A stretch of DNA of 9,532 nt from Phycisphaerae bacterium (lineage in GTDB: Bacteria > Planctomycetota > Phycisphaerae > UBA1845 > Fen-1342). Shown here piece after piece: positions 1 to 7,212 of the stretch. The position numbers were made by a program, and so were the translations under genes. Positions within the stretch are counted from its first letter, which is position 1. Each line of letters opens with the position of its first letter. The notes under the pieces were generated by a model. It saw nothing but the letters and a program-made list of their open reading frames with translations, was not told the origin of the DNA and made no database searches. The stretch covers positions 1 through 9,532 of the forward strand of contig JAGVEP010000439.1 in assembly GCA_020058145.1 (NCBI GenBank), in the 5' to 3' direction.

Positions 1-107
1 GGCATCTGCCCCGCCGGTGGCCCGTTGCGTGCGCACCCGACAAGCACGCCCCAGGCCGCAGCCACCAACAGGCCCGCGGCTAGCCGGGGAGCCAGGAATC
101 TGGGCAC
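1..107 (-). CDS. Lipoprotein N-terminus, partial (possible efflux periplasmic adaptor)
   Basis: Only the first 35 codons are inside the window; the gene runs off the left edge. From a GTG at 107-105 the reading is V-P-R-F-L-A-P-R, then a hydrophobic stretch rich in Ala, Leu and Val, then the lipobox L-V-G-C with the lipidated Cys at residue 25, followed by A-R-N-G-P-P. This is a clear type II (Lsp) signal peptide, so the product should be a membrane-anchored lipoprotein. A second in-frame GTG at 134 would add nine residues; 107 is chosen because it gives a normal short basic n-region, although neither start has a good ribosome binding site. The TetR gene ends at 143, only 8-35 bases upstream on the same strand, so the two are probably co-transcribed. 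A TetR regulator followed by a lipoprotein often marks an RND efflux operon whose first structural gene is a HlyD-type adaptor, but too little is visible to show that. Confidence 0.6.
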   Translation of the reverse strand, partial: MPRFLAPRLAAGLLVAAAWGVLVGCARNGPPAGQM

Positions 108-142
108 TCCGCAGTCGAATCGTTGAAAAAGCACAGCACTCG

Positions 143-727
143 TCACGATTGCATTTCTCCGCATTCGGGCGGCAGGGTCATGGCAACGAGTCTGTCGATC
201 ACCTGGAGGCGCAGCTCGCCGGTCGGCACCGCGAGGCCCAGCAGGTCGCCCAGCGCCAGCCCATCCGCCGCCAATCGGACTATTGTGGCCGTCACCGGGT
301 CAATCCCATCGCTCTCCAGCCGTGCCCGCCACTTCTCGAACTGTGCTCGGATCGGCTCAAGGTAGTGCGGCTCGCTGCCGGCGGCGGTGAGCAGGGCCGT
401 GTGGATCGATTTTTCCTGCGGCTCAGGCGGTGTGGCTCGGACTGCCAGATACGCCCGGGTGAACCCGCCGCCCGGCCGTGGGTCGTTTTCCATCGCGTGC
501 TGCTGCTCCCCCTCGCAGCGTGTGGCGAGCCGTTCCACGATCGCGGTAATCAGGGTGGCTTTGGACGGAAAGTGGTACAGCAGCCCGCCCTTGCTCACCC
601 CGGCTTCGCGCGCCACCGCATCGAGCGTCAGGTTACTCACACCCGCACCGGCCACCACCTGCTCAGCGGCGTCCAACAGCCGGTCGCGAACGGGGATCGG
701 CTCAGCGGCGTCGAGTTTCTCGGACAT
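143..727 (-). CDS. TetR/AcrR-family transcriptional repressor
   Basis: A 194-residue protein, the usual length of a TetR repressor. Residues 14-62 form the DNA-binding domain: helix R-D-R-L-L-D-A-A-E-Q-V, then the helix-turn-helix from L33 to about L59 (T-L-D-A-V-A-R-E-A-G-V-S-K-G-G-L-L-Y-H-F) and the typical S-K-A-T-L-I extension. Residues about 85-185 are the helical ligand-binding/dimerisation part, including R-L-A-A-D-G-L-A-L-G-D-L-L-G-L, which resembles the C-terminal domain of several uncharacterised TetR groups. The open frame extends upstream to 997, but residues before M1 at 727 have no TetR similarity and that stretch holds the promoter and operator, so 727 is the start. There is no Shine-Dalgarno sequence; the predicted transcription start falls on or beside the ATG, so the message may be leaderless. 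The gene is probably autorepressed through the palindrome at 738-753 and also controls the lipoprotein gene downstream. The ligand cannot be inferred. Confidence 0.93.
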   Translation of the reverse strand: MSEKLDAAEPIPVRDRLLDAAEQVVAGAGVSNLTLDAVAREAGVSKGGLLYHFPSKATLITAIVERLATRCEGEQQHAMENDPRPGGGFTRAYLAVRATPPEPQEKSIHTALLTAAGSEPHYLEPIRAQFEKWRARLESDGIDPVTATIVRLAADGLALGDLLGLAVPTGELRLQVIDRLVAMTLPPECGEMQS

Positions 728-733
728 GTCGGA

Positions 734-762
734 ACTGTACCGTCCGGACGGTATAGTGTCAA
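734..762 (-). promoter_or_regulatory. Promoter of the TetR gene
   Basis: Read on the minus strand, a perfect -35 TTGACA (757-762) is separated by exactly 17 bases from TACAGT (734-739), a 4/6 match to the -10 consensus. Transcription would begin about seven bases further on, at the ATG (727). On the plus strand the same stretch contains TATAGT (752-757), a 5/6 -10 match with only a weak -35 upstream. That could serve as a divergent promoter for the RHS gene with a leader of about 170 bases; this second call is weak. Confidence 0.6.
738..753. promoter_or_regulatory. TetR-type operator palindrome
   Basis: TACCGTCCGGACGGTA is a perfect 16-bp inverted repeat. It extends to 24 bp (734-757) with a single mismatched pair. 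It lies between the -35 and -10 of the TetR promoter, starting 11 bases upstream of the repressor's start codon. That is the standard position for a self-repressing TetR protein, which would block RNA polymerase when bound. Assignment to this particular repressor rests on position and symmetry. Confidence 0.75.
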
Positions 763-933
763 GAAATCGCGTCCGGATTTGCTTTCTCGCCATTCTCGCG
801 CAATTATAGGTACAGGTCCGATAGGTGGTGACGACAGCGGGCACCGCGAGGACTGTCGGCGCGGGGCCGACAGGTGTGCCGTGGTCGCCGGCTGCGGGCC
901 GAGGGTGCGAAGGCAGGCACCGGGAGATCCCCA

Positions 934-3900
934 ATGACACGATGGGTGATTCTGGGATTCTGCGCGGCGTTCGGAATTGGCGGATGGAGCGTTTCACAGG
1001 AGAAACAAACCGAAACTCCCCCCGAGGAGGTATCGGTCGATGCGGACGCCGCAGAATTCCTGATCGACGAGGCGCCCGGGGAGGTGGAAGCCGGGGACGC
1101 CGGTGGCCGCGACGCCAACAGTCCAGCGGAACTCGGCGCGGCGCGCCACTGGGAGGCTGGTTTGTCGGTCACACCTTTCTCCGAAGTCAACCTGCTCAAC
1201 GGCAACCTGCTCACCGTCATCCCGCTCGTGTCCTGGGACCCCGTCGGGCCGCCCGTACAGTTCGTCCTCTACCACAACAGCCTGGGCTGCGACGACACCG
1301 GCGGCGGACCCGGCGATGATGTCACGCTCGGACCCGGCTGGCGAACCAGCTATAGCGCCCACATCGCAGGGTACGCCGGAACGGATGTCACGCTTGTCCG
1401 CGACGATGGTCAGGCGGACGTATTTGCCTACGCAGCCGGCAGTTACACTCCGCCGGCGGGTGTTTTTGACCGCCTGACGTGGGATGGACAGGCGCAGCGC
1501 TGGACGCTGACCGACGTGAGCCAATGGCAGACTATCTTCGATGGCGAGGGCCGGCTGATTGAGGTTCGCGACAGCAGCGGGAACGTCCTCACAGTTCATC
1601 GCGATGCAAACCTCGGCCATCGCATCGACTACGTGGACAGCGCGGCCGATGACCCGAACAATGGAGTGAACAACCGTCTGACCTTCCAGTACGACCCGAA
1701 TGATGGGCGCCTCGCTGGGATCGTGCGGCCCTACCACAACTACGGAGACGACCCGAACGGGTGGTTCCAGTTCGATGAAAACAACCGTTGGACCTTCGAC
1801 TACCAACTGACCGATCCGAACGATCCGAACGGCGAGTTGACGCTGCAGGCAGTGAACTACCCATACGATCCGAACATGGGTAGCAACCTCGGTTGGGTGC
1901 CACCAACCTATGTCGCCGTCGGCTATGAAGGCGACTCGTGCCGCATCGGCGCCATCCAGGCCCGCGACGGGAAAACCTGGTACTACAGCTATGCGCGTGG
2001 CGTGCTCTCGCAGGTCCAGGACCCCGTCCTGTACGACCAGACGTTTACCTGGACGCCCGCGGAGCCGTTTCCGGACCCCAACATCGGCGGCAACGGTGTG
2101 GGCCCGCAAGGTTACGGCGAAGGCGGCGAAACCTGGACGAACGCCCGCTACTGCGACCGGCGGCAGTACAACTGGGACTTTCGTTTTGACGAGTTCGGTG
2201 ACTTGCGCGGCCGGTGCGACCCGCTGGGGCACTGGCGGTACTCGTACCACGATCAGCAGCACAACACGCTTTCACGCACCGACGAACTCGGACACCAGTG
2301 GACGGCAACGTACGGCCCGGTCGGCAACGTCACCACCGTCCGCAGCCCGCTGACTGGCACTGCCGCGCAGACCTGGAGCTACACCTGGCAGCAGCCGGAC
2401 CCGAATGGCCGGCCGAACTTCTGGCGCCTGTCGCAGTACAGCGATCCGAACGGGCGCTGGGTGCAATACGCCCACGGTGTCACCGATGATCCGACGCTCG
2501 TGACGACGATCACGGAGCAGTCCTGCGGGCAAGGAAACGGCGTCACGACCATGACTTACTACGACGCCAACATGCCGAGCGCGCACGGGCAGCTTCACAC
2601 CGTCACCGACGCCAACCGGGTGACGCACGAGTTCACCTACGATCAGTACGGCTTCCCCAGCTCCTGGCAGGAAGGTGGCCTTGCAACTGGGCGACCGATC
2701 ACGAATGGAGCAGGTGGCGGCCAGACCTTCAACAGCCCCGTCGGCGCAACGGACGGCGCAAGCGACGGCAACGGCGGATCCGCGAGATTCACGGCCGACG
2801 GCAACGGCGGGACTCGCCGCGTGTGCTGTGGTGGCGTGGGCGATGGCGGCCGTATGGCCCTGCTCTGCCCTGGAATCGACCTCGGAGGCGGGGCGCGCTC
2901 GTCGAACACACTACTTGGCCGGTGCCCGCAGCCCTATCCGTGGTACCACGCCGCTTGGGGCGACGACGCAGTCAACAACTTCGACTCCGTCGGTCGGCCA
3001 TTGCACCTGGAGGGGGTGTGGTACGTTCCTAATGCGTGGGAATATCGCGCGCGGGACATCACCTACGATGACTTTGGGCGCCCCGCCACCGTCACGCTGA
3101 CCACCGAGGAGTTTTCCAACGCATCCTGGGGCTCGGGCACGTTCATCCGGACCTTCGCGTACACCTACGATCCCGACGGCCGGCTGGCGGAATTCCTGGG
3201 ACCCGATGGGTCTGTCGGCTCGGACTTTTACACCTACGACGAACTGGGCCGTCTGACGTCCATCGTTCATGGGAACACGGGGGTGACCTACCAGTATGAC
3301 CAGGCCAGCCGCCTCACGGTGGTTCACTACACCGATGGGGCGCTGAACCCGACCGGGGCGACGATCAGCCGGACGTACGACAACGCCAACCGTCTGACGT
3401 TTATCGCCCACAACGCCGTCAACGGAACGCTGCTGCTATCCGTGACTTACGTCTGGAACCCCGACAATACGGTGAAAACGCGTACCGAGCGTTCCGCACT
3501 GCCTGGGTTCACGACTGCGACCGTGACGTTCACGTACGACAACCGCCAACGCCTGATCGGCGAGAGGCGCTTCGCCAACGGGTGGGTATATTGGTATACG
3601 TACGGTTATGATCAACTCGGCAACCGGACGTCGAAGACCGAACTCATGAGTGGGCGCAAGACCGGCTACGTCTACGATACCGACTGGGACCCGAACGTGT
3701 GGGGCCCGGACCATCAACCCGAGTGGTGGCGATCCGGAATGGTTTATGCGCCGTCGTGGAGATTCAATGACGCGAACAGTCCGACGCGCGCCTTGACGCG
3801 CAACAACCGCCTGCTCGAATACCGCGAATTCTCGATCTCCAACCCACAAAATGAGAATGACCACCTGCTGCGGGCCGTGCGGTACGAGTACATCCAGGAG

Positions 3901-4974
3901 ACCGGGAATGTCGCGCACATCACGGTCAAGGACAAGTATGTCGATCCCTACACGACGCCGGGCGATCCGAACGCTTACAGGAAGTATTACGATTTGTGGC
4001 TGGCTTATGCCCCCAGCGGCACGCTGTTCCGGGCGATCTGGCAGGAGTGGCATGATCCGGACCCCAACGATCCGAATGATCCGAATACGATGTACCACGT
4101 TTACGGCGGGTGGCACTATCCGTACTATCTCTCGCGGCACCGGGTCACCGACGCGTGGGAATTCCGCTTCGACAGCGGCCGGGAGCGGTATTTCGCGCGG
4201 CACTACTACATCGACCCGAACGACGCCGATACGACCCATACGTTTAACACGAATTATTGGACCGCCCTGAGCACGACCGGGACGGATTACCTGGACGAGC
4301 AGCCTTACGCGGACTACTCGCTCGCCGATCCGAATGTGCCGGTGGAGGCCGTGCGGTATCTGGCGGGCTTGGGCGTTCATCAAGCGGAGAATCTGGGTCC
4401 GCCGGCCTCGACGACGGGCTTCCAAGGTGACATGATTCGTTCTACGATGCTGCTGACGGATTCAAACAACGGTGGCGCGGCCGCGAGCCCGGTCGTGGCG
4501 TACACGGCATTCGGAGAACTCGTAACTCCGAACTCAGAACTCGGAACTCGTTACGCCTACGCCGGCGGGTGGGGCTATGAAAACGGTTACATCACCTTGC
4601 AGGGTGCGAATACGACCTTGGCGCCCGTTACGCTCCAGCACGTCGGCTGGCGGTGGTATCAGCCGGGCGTCGGGCGGTTTGTGGAGAGGGACCCCGTCGG
4701 GCTGGATGGCGGCTTGAATACCTACGTCTACTGCGGGGCTAACCCCATTGTAGCCGTTGATCCTGAGGGCGAGTTCTGGTGGGTGCTTGTACCGTTATTG
4801 CGCGCAGCAGGGTGGGTTGCCGGGCGCGCCATCGCATGGGTCGGGCCGCGAGTGCTCCCAGTCGTTGCCCCGCGCGTCATAAACTGGTGCCTCCGCCTGA
4901 GTAATCTCGGAAGCGGTTACAAAACTCCCCAGATACCCAGGCCTCCGCCCACGCCGCCGAGCTGGATTGAGTAG
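934..4974 (+). CDS. Full-length exported RHS/YD-repeat protein with variable C-terminal tip
   Basis: A 1346-residue protein. ATG 934 is chosen because GGGAGA lies seven bases upstream and a signal peptide follows (M-T-R-W-V-I-L-G-F-C-A-A-F, about residues 1-21). The longer frame from 874 would bury that signal. Residues about 65-170 form an RHS N-terminal domain (N-L-L-N-G-N-L-L, then L-G-P-G-W-R-T-S-Y). YD-type repeats follow to about residue 960, for example T-Y-D-P-D-G-R-L and T-Y-D-E-L-G-R-L. A Gly/Cys-rich stretch without YD repeats sits at about 580-665. The RHS-associated core includes G-W-R-W-Y-Q-P-G-V-G-R-F-V-E-R-D-P (from 1238) and ends at D-P-E-G (1276-1279). After it comes a unique 67-residue tip (1280-1346): a strongly hydrophobic, Trp-rich, basic first half and a Pro-rich end. 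RHS proteins form a beta-cocoon shell that encloses and delivers the tip, often a toxin. The tip has no nuclease or other catalytic motif I recognise. Its stop overlaps or closely precedes the partner gene. DPN triplets, some in tandem, are scattered through it. Confidence 0.92.
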   Translation: MTRWVILGFCAAFGIGGWSVSQEKQTETPPEEVSVDADAAEFLIDEAPGEVEAGDAGGRDANSPAELGAARHWEAGLSVTPFSEVNLLNGNLLTVIPLVSWDPVGPPVQFVLYHNSLGCDDTGGGPGDDVTLGPGWRTSYSAHIAGYAGTDVTLVRDDGQADVFAYAAGSYTPPAGVFDRLTWDGQAQRWTLTDVSQWQTIFDGEGRLIEVRDSSGNVLTVHRDANLGHRIDYVDSAADDPNNGVNNRLTFQYDPNDGRLAGIVRPYHNYGDDPNGWFQFDENNRWTFDYQLTDPNDPNGELTLQAVNYPYDPNMGSNLGWVPPTYVAVGYEGDSCRIGAIQARDGKTWYYSYARGVLSQVQDPVLYDQTFTWTPAEPFPDPNIGGNGVGPQGYGEGGETWTNARYCDRRQYNWDFRFDEFGDLRGRCDPLGHWRYSYHDQQHNTLSRTDELGHQWTATYGPVGNVTTVRSPLTGTAAQTWSYTWQQPDPNGRPNFWRLSQYSDPNGRWVQYAHGVTDDPTLVTTITEQSCGQGNGVTTMTYYDANMPSAHGQLHTVTDANRVTHEFTYDQYGFPSSWQEGGLATGRPITNGAGGGQTFNSPVGATDGASDGNGGSARFTADGNGGTRRVCCGGVGDGGRMALLCPGIDLGGGARSSNTLLGRCPQPYPWYHAAWGDDAVNNFDSVGRPLHLEGVWYVPNAWEYRARDITYDDFGRPATVTLTTEEFSNASWGSGTFIRTFAYTYDPDGRLAEFLGPDGSVGSDFYTYDELGRLTSIVHGNTGVTYQYDQASRLTVVHYTDGALNPTGATISRTYDNANRLTFIAHNAVNGTLLLSVTYVWNPDNTVKTRTERSALPGFTTATVTFTYDNRQRLIGERRFANGWVYWYTYGYDQLGNRTSKTELMSGRKTGYVYDTDWDPNVWGPDHQPEWWRSGMVYAPSWRFNDANSPTRALTRNNRLLEYREFSISNPQNENDHLLRAVRYEYIQETGNVAHITVKDKYVDPYTTPGDPNAYRKYYDLWLAYAPSGTLFRAIWQEWHDPDPNDPNDPNTMYHVYGGWHYPYYLSRHRVTDAWEFRFDSGRERYFARHYYIDPNDADTTHTFNTNYWTALSTTGTDYLDEQPYADYSLADPNVPVEAVRYLAGLGVHQAENLGPPASTTGFQGDMIRSTMLLTDSNNGGAAASPVVAYTAFGELVTPNSELGTRYAYAGGWGYENGYITLQGANTTLAPVTLQHVGWRWYQPGVGRFVERDPVGLDGGLNTYVYCGANPIVAVDPEGEFWWVLVPLLRAAGWVAGRAIAWVGPRVLPVVAPRVINWCLRLSNLGSGYKTPQIPRPPPTPPSWIE
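3794..4770 (+). repeat. RHS core repeat, copy 1 (inside full-length gene)
   Basis: The 3' part of the RHS gene, from the sequence encoding L-T-R-N-N-R-L-L-E to the codon for the Gly of D-P-E-G. It is repeated downstream at 5966-6939, and its last half again at 7885-8373. The 38-base stretch at 4630-4667 is identical to 6799-6836 and differs at one position from 8233-8270. Sequence after 4770 (the tip) shares nothing with the other two copies. Confidence 0.9.
4517..4551 (+). repeat. Tandem heptamer AACTCNN, five units
   Basis: Five consecutive 7-base units in perfect register: AACTCGT, AACTCCG, AACTCAG, AACTCGG, AACTCGT. They lie inside the RHS core and encode a loop around N-S-E-L-G-T-R. The second core copy carries four related units at 6693-6720, one of them degenerate (GGCTCAG). 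The third core copy has an unrelated, longer DPN-containing loop here. Because 7 is not a multiple of 3, gain or loss of one unit would break the frame. Confidence 0.8.
4771..4971 (+). other. Variable C-terminal tip 1 of the RHS protein
   Basis: These 67 codons follow the conserved core end D-P-E-G. The translation starts E-F-W-W-V-L-V-P-L-L and stays hydrophobic with spaced Arg residues for about 40 residues (one or two helices that could insert in a membrane). It then turns polar and Pro-rich, ending P-P-S-W-I-E. It is not homologous to the tips of the two orphan cassettes. A role as effector or toxin is inferred only from its position after an RHS core; the sequence shows no catalytic motif. 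Confidence 0.6.
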
Positions 4975-4997
4975 TGGCATTCCGCGGAAAGGTGAGC

Positions 4998-5924
4998 ATG
5001 GTCCCGGTGCTCGGACAGGGCTCTGTGCATGCTGGGGAATACCATTACCAGCAGTGCGACCGCGCGCTGGTCCGGCTCGCTTGTCCATTCGCTAGGCTGG
5101 CCCTGCGAGTGGGTTTGTCGGCCGGCGTGATGCCCATACTGGGCGGCATGCGCGTCCCAGCGCGCTGCTCCCGGGCTTACTATGTCGGCTACGGAGGATT
5201 GCCGGCCGGGGAGTGGGCCGCGCGTCTCGACCAGTGCTGCATTGGCGTACAGCGGCGCATCAGCCTGGACTTTGACCTCGGGCACTCGACCTGGCGCCGC
5301 CCCATCATCGTGATGGTCGCCCGACCGCCTGGAGTGATGTACGTGGTGCGGCGCCTTGGACTGGCACAGTTTTACAACATTGATTCCCCCCAGGAGACGC
5401 TCTATCTCTGGCGCGAGCGCGCCGTGCTCCTCACAATCCCGAACCGGGATATGGAACTGCAAAGCAACCTGATCTTTGCACTTTGCCAAGCATACCTGCA
5501 CCAGGCGTTGGGGGCTTCCTGGCCCTACCTGTGGCCCGTCTTGGGATATGCTTGGCTAACAGTGGTCCGCGAGCTACGCCCAGACCGCGTCGTCGAGCGG
5601 AGTTCGCTGGCGCCCCTTGTTGGGGCGATGCGCAACGGGAGTGCGCTATCGCTCGCGAAACTCTGCTCCGACGAATATGCCGAGACCTGGATGGGCGAGC
5701 ACTTGTACAATGAACACGTCTACTATTTCGTGTCATATCTCCATGCGCTCAGAGACAAGTTTCCACAGGGCTGGACCACGCTGCGCGAACATATGGTGTT
5801 CACAGTTCGGCAGGGGGCTCCGTTGCTGGCGCGGTTCGAGACAGCCCTGGCCGCGCCGGCTCAGACCATCGAGCGGTGGTTTGCGGAATGGTGCGAGGAG
5901 CAACTGGCGAGGTTACAGGCGTAA
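4998..5924 (+). CDS. Partner of RHS tip 1; gluzincin-like fold with lost active site (candidate immunity protein)
   Basis: Start ATG 4998 is preferred because AAAGGTGA lies just upstream (308 residues). An in-frame GTG at 4974 overlaps the RHS stop TAG by one base, adds eight residues and would couple translation; both are possible. The middle of the protein reads E-L-Q-S-N-L-I-F-A-L-C-Q-A-Y-L-H-Q-A-L-G (about residues 153-172), then W-P-x-L-W-P-V-L-G-Y-A-W-L. This follows the peptidase-MA/DUF1570 pattern E-L-x-x-x-L-x-H-E-L-x-H-A-x-L-H-Q ... W-L-x-E-G-L-A, but the zinc ligands and catalytic Glu are replaced: HExxH has become F-A-L-C-Q (160-164) and the third ligand region lacks Glu. The C-terminal part (Y-N-E-H-V-Y-Y-F-V-S-Y-L, then E-R-W-F-A-E-W) also fits that family. 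I infer an inactive peptidase-like protein. No clear signal peptide is seen. Its place directly behind the RHS tip suggests it binds or neutralises that tip; no direct evidence supports this. Confidence 0.75.
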   Translation: MVPVLGQGSVHAGEYHYQQCDRALVRLACPFARLALRVGLSAGVMPILGGMRVPARCSRAYYVGYGGLPAGEWAARLDQCCIGVQRRISLDFDLGHSTWRRPIIVMVARPPGVMYVVRRLGLAQFYNIDSPQETLYLWRERAVLLTIPNRDMELQSNLIFALCQAYLHQALGASWPYLWPVLGYAWLTVVRELRPDRVVERSSLAPLVGAMRNGSALSLAKLCSDEYAETWMGEHLYNEHVYYFVSYLHALRDKFPQGWTTLREHMVFTVRQGAPLLARFETALAAPAQTIERWFAEWCEEQLARLQA

Positions 5925-5938
5925 ACAGGGACAGCCAG
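5919..5938 (+). repeat. Direct repeat, left copy (IS-end-like)
   Basis: GCGTAAACAGGGACAGCCAG, which includes the stop codon of the preceding gene, matches 18 of 20 bases with 9342-9361 in the same orientation. The right copy forms the end of an insertion sequence, so the left copy may be a relic of an IS end or a recombination scar. The shorter ACAGCCAGC recurs at 7841-7849, close to the other cassette junction; that match may be chance. Confidence 0.65.
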
Positions 5939-5943
5939 CTATC

Positions 5944-7212
5944 TTGGAGAGCGGAAACCAGGTGCTGACGCGCAACAACCGCCTCCTGGAGTGTCGCGAG
6001 CACTCGATCCTGAGCCCGCGCAACGAGAATGACGGCCTGCTGCGGACCGTGCGGTACGCCTACAACGAGGAAACCGGCAACGTGGCCCACATCACGGTCA
6101 AGGACAAGTATGTCGATCCCAACACGACGCCGGGCGACCCGAACGTGTACGGCGAATATCACGACCTGTGGCTGATTTACACCCCCAGCGGCACGCTCTG
6201 GCAGGCGGTTTGGCAGCAATGGCACGAGCCGAACGATCCGAACCATTTTCAGTACAAGAATACCGGCGGCTGGCGCTACCCGCTCAACATCCATTTCGAC
6301 CGGATCACCGACGCCTGGCAGTTCCGCTTCGACAGCGGGCGGGAGCGGTATTTCGCCCGCCGCTTCGACACGGTGATCGACCCCAACAGCGACCCCAACG
6401 ACCCGAATTCGTTGCTGCCGTCCAAGTGGACCATTCTCAGCACAGCCTGGACGGATTATCTGGGCGAGCAGCCGTACGTGGACTACACGGCAGCGGCTGC
6501 GAATAATCCGGTTGAGGTAACGCGGTATTTGGCGGGCTACGGCGTGCAGCAGGCGGAGAATCTGGGCTCGCCGGCCTCGACGACGGGCTTCCAAGGCGAC
6601 ATGATTCGTTCCACGATGCTCTTGACGGATTCGAATAACGGTGGAGCGGCGGCGAGCCCTGTCGGCGCGTATACGGCCTTCGGCGAGCCGGTAACTCAGG
6701 GCTCAGAACTCGGAACTCGCTATGAGTACGCCGGCGGGTGGGGGTACGAAAGCGGTTTCATCACCTTGCAGGGTGCGAACACGACGCTGGCGCCCGTCAC
6801 GCTCCAGCACGTCGGCTGGCGGTGGTATCAGCCGGGGATTGGGCGGTTTGTGCAAAGGGATCCGGCGGCGCTGGACGGCGGGATGAACGTCTATGCGTAC
6901 GCCGGCGGCAACCCGGTCGCGACGGCCGATCCGAGCGGTATGTTCACGGACGAACGTTATTGGGTGGACCCACCCCCACCTTTGCCGCCTGGCGCCAAGA
7001 CTGCCGCCCCCCCGGACCCGTTGTTCCTATGCCTCACCGGGGGTCGGCACTCGTGGATGGACAATCCGAGAACGGTGAGGAGGGTGAAGGTCGTTTTGAA
7101 GGTTCCCGCCACAGTCATAATCTGGGTTACGCCGCATGGTCGCGTCATGAAGATCGTCTGGCGCTTCGTCACGGGAATTGGGTGGGTCCAGGAAATCGTC
7201 GATGCCTGGTAA
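5944..7212 (+). CDS. Orphan RHS cassette 2: truncated core plus tip 2
   Basis: The frame encodes an RHS core fragment lacking signal peptide, N-terminal domain and YD repeats, then a new tip. Core similarity to the full-length gene begins at 5966 (L-T-R-N-N-R-L-L-E) and runs to D-P-S-G (ending 6939) at high identity, with the hallmark G-W-R-W-Y-Q-P-G-I-G-R-F-V-Q-R-D-P-A. The frame stays open leftward into the preceding gene, but those codons are not RHS. TTG 5944 or GTG 5962 are the only near starts and neither has a convincing ribosome binding site, so 5944 is nominal. Codons 6940-7209 encode the 90-residue tip. The fragment cannot be exported alone. In other RHS/CDI loci such orphan modules are silent stores of alternative toxin ends. 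It remains in frame for 422 codons with no internal stop, so it looks maintained, not decaying. It overlaps the next gene by 11 bases. Confidence 0.72.
   Translation: MESGNQVLTRNNRLLECREHSILSPRNENDGLLRTVRYAYNEETGNVAHITVKDKYVDPNTTPGDPNVYGEYHDLWLIYTPSGTLWQAVWQQWHEPNDPNHFQYKNTGGWRYPLNIHFDRITDAWQFRFDSGRERYFARRFDTVIDPNSDPNDPNSLLPSKWTILSTAWTDYLGEQPYVDYTAAAANNPVEVTRYLAGYGVQQAENLGSPASTTGFQGDMIRSTMLLTDSNNGGAAASPVGAYTAFGEPVTQGSELGTRYEYAGGWGYESGFITLQGANTTLAPVTLQHVGWRWYQPGIGRFVQRDPAALDGGMNVYAYAGGNPVATADPSGMFTDERYWVDPPPPLPPGAKTAAPPDPLFLCLTGGRHSWMDNPRTVRRVKVVLKVPATVIIWVTPHGRVMKIVWRFVTGIGWVQEIVDAW
5966..6939 (+). repeat. RHS core repeat, copy 2
   Basis: Homologous to 3794-4770 over its full length, including the 19-base identical start TGACGCGCAACAACCGCCT (also at 3794-3812) and the 38-base identical block at 6799-6836. 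Differences cluster in the DPN-rich loop near 6379-6408 and the heptamer loop near 6693-6720. Confidence 0.9.
6940..7209 (+). other. Variable C-terminal tip 2
   Basis: Ninety residues after the core end. They start M-F-T-D-E-R-Y-W-V-D-P with a run of Pro, then C-L-T-G-G-R-H-S-W-M-D-N-P-R-T-V, then a basic-hydrophobic section (R-R-V-K-V-V-L-K-V-P, later I-G-W-V-Q-E) to the stop. It is clearly homologous to tip 3 at 8374-8655 and not to tip 1. Conserved positions include T-D-E-R, W-V-D-P, L-x-P-P, C-x-G-G-x-H-S-W, P-R-T-V-x-R-V, K-V-P-x-T-V and I-G-W-x-Q-E. No known enzyme motif is recognised. The alternating basic/hydrophobic character suggests an amphipathic, possibly membrane-acting peptide (inference). 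Confidence 0.65.

Noticed and set aside
800..815. AT-rich TATAGG as a promoter of the RHS gene
   Set aside because: No acceptable -35 lies at the right distance; the TATAGT at 752-757 is a better but still weak candidate.
17..937. Long plus-strand frame opposite the TetR gene
   Set aside because: It is antisense to a clear TetR repressor, is rich in Arg/Pro/Gly typical of GC-rich shadow frames, and has no recognisable domain.
994..2262. Long minus-strand frame (about 420 codons) opposite the RHS gene
   Set aside because: Translation is Val/Arg-rich without domain signals and is fully explained as the complement of RHS codons; similar minus frames recur opposite every core copy (3436-4425, 5800-6594).
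5617..5943. Upstream extension of orphan cassette 2 from an ATG at 5617
   Set aside because: It runs inside the preceding gene in another frame and has no similarity to the RHS protein; real similarity begins at 5966.
6940..6942. Internal ATG exactly at the first codon of tip 2, as if the tip were translated alone
   Set aside because: There is no ribosome binding site before it and tip 3 has TTA (Leu) at the same place, so a conserved internal start is unlikely.
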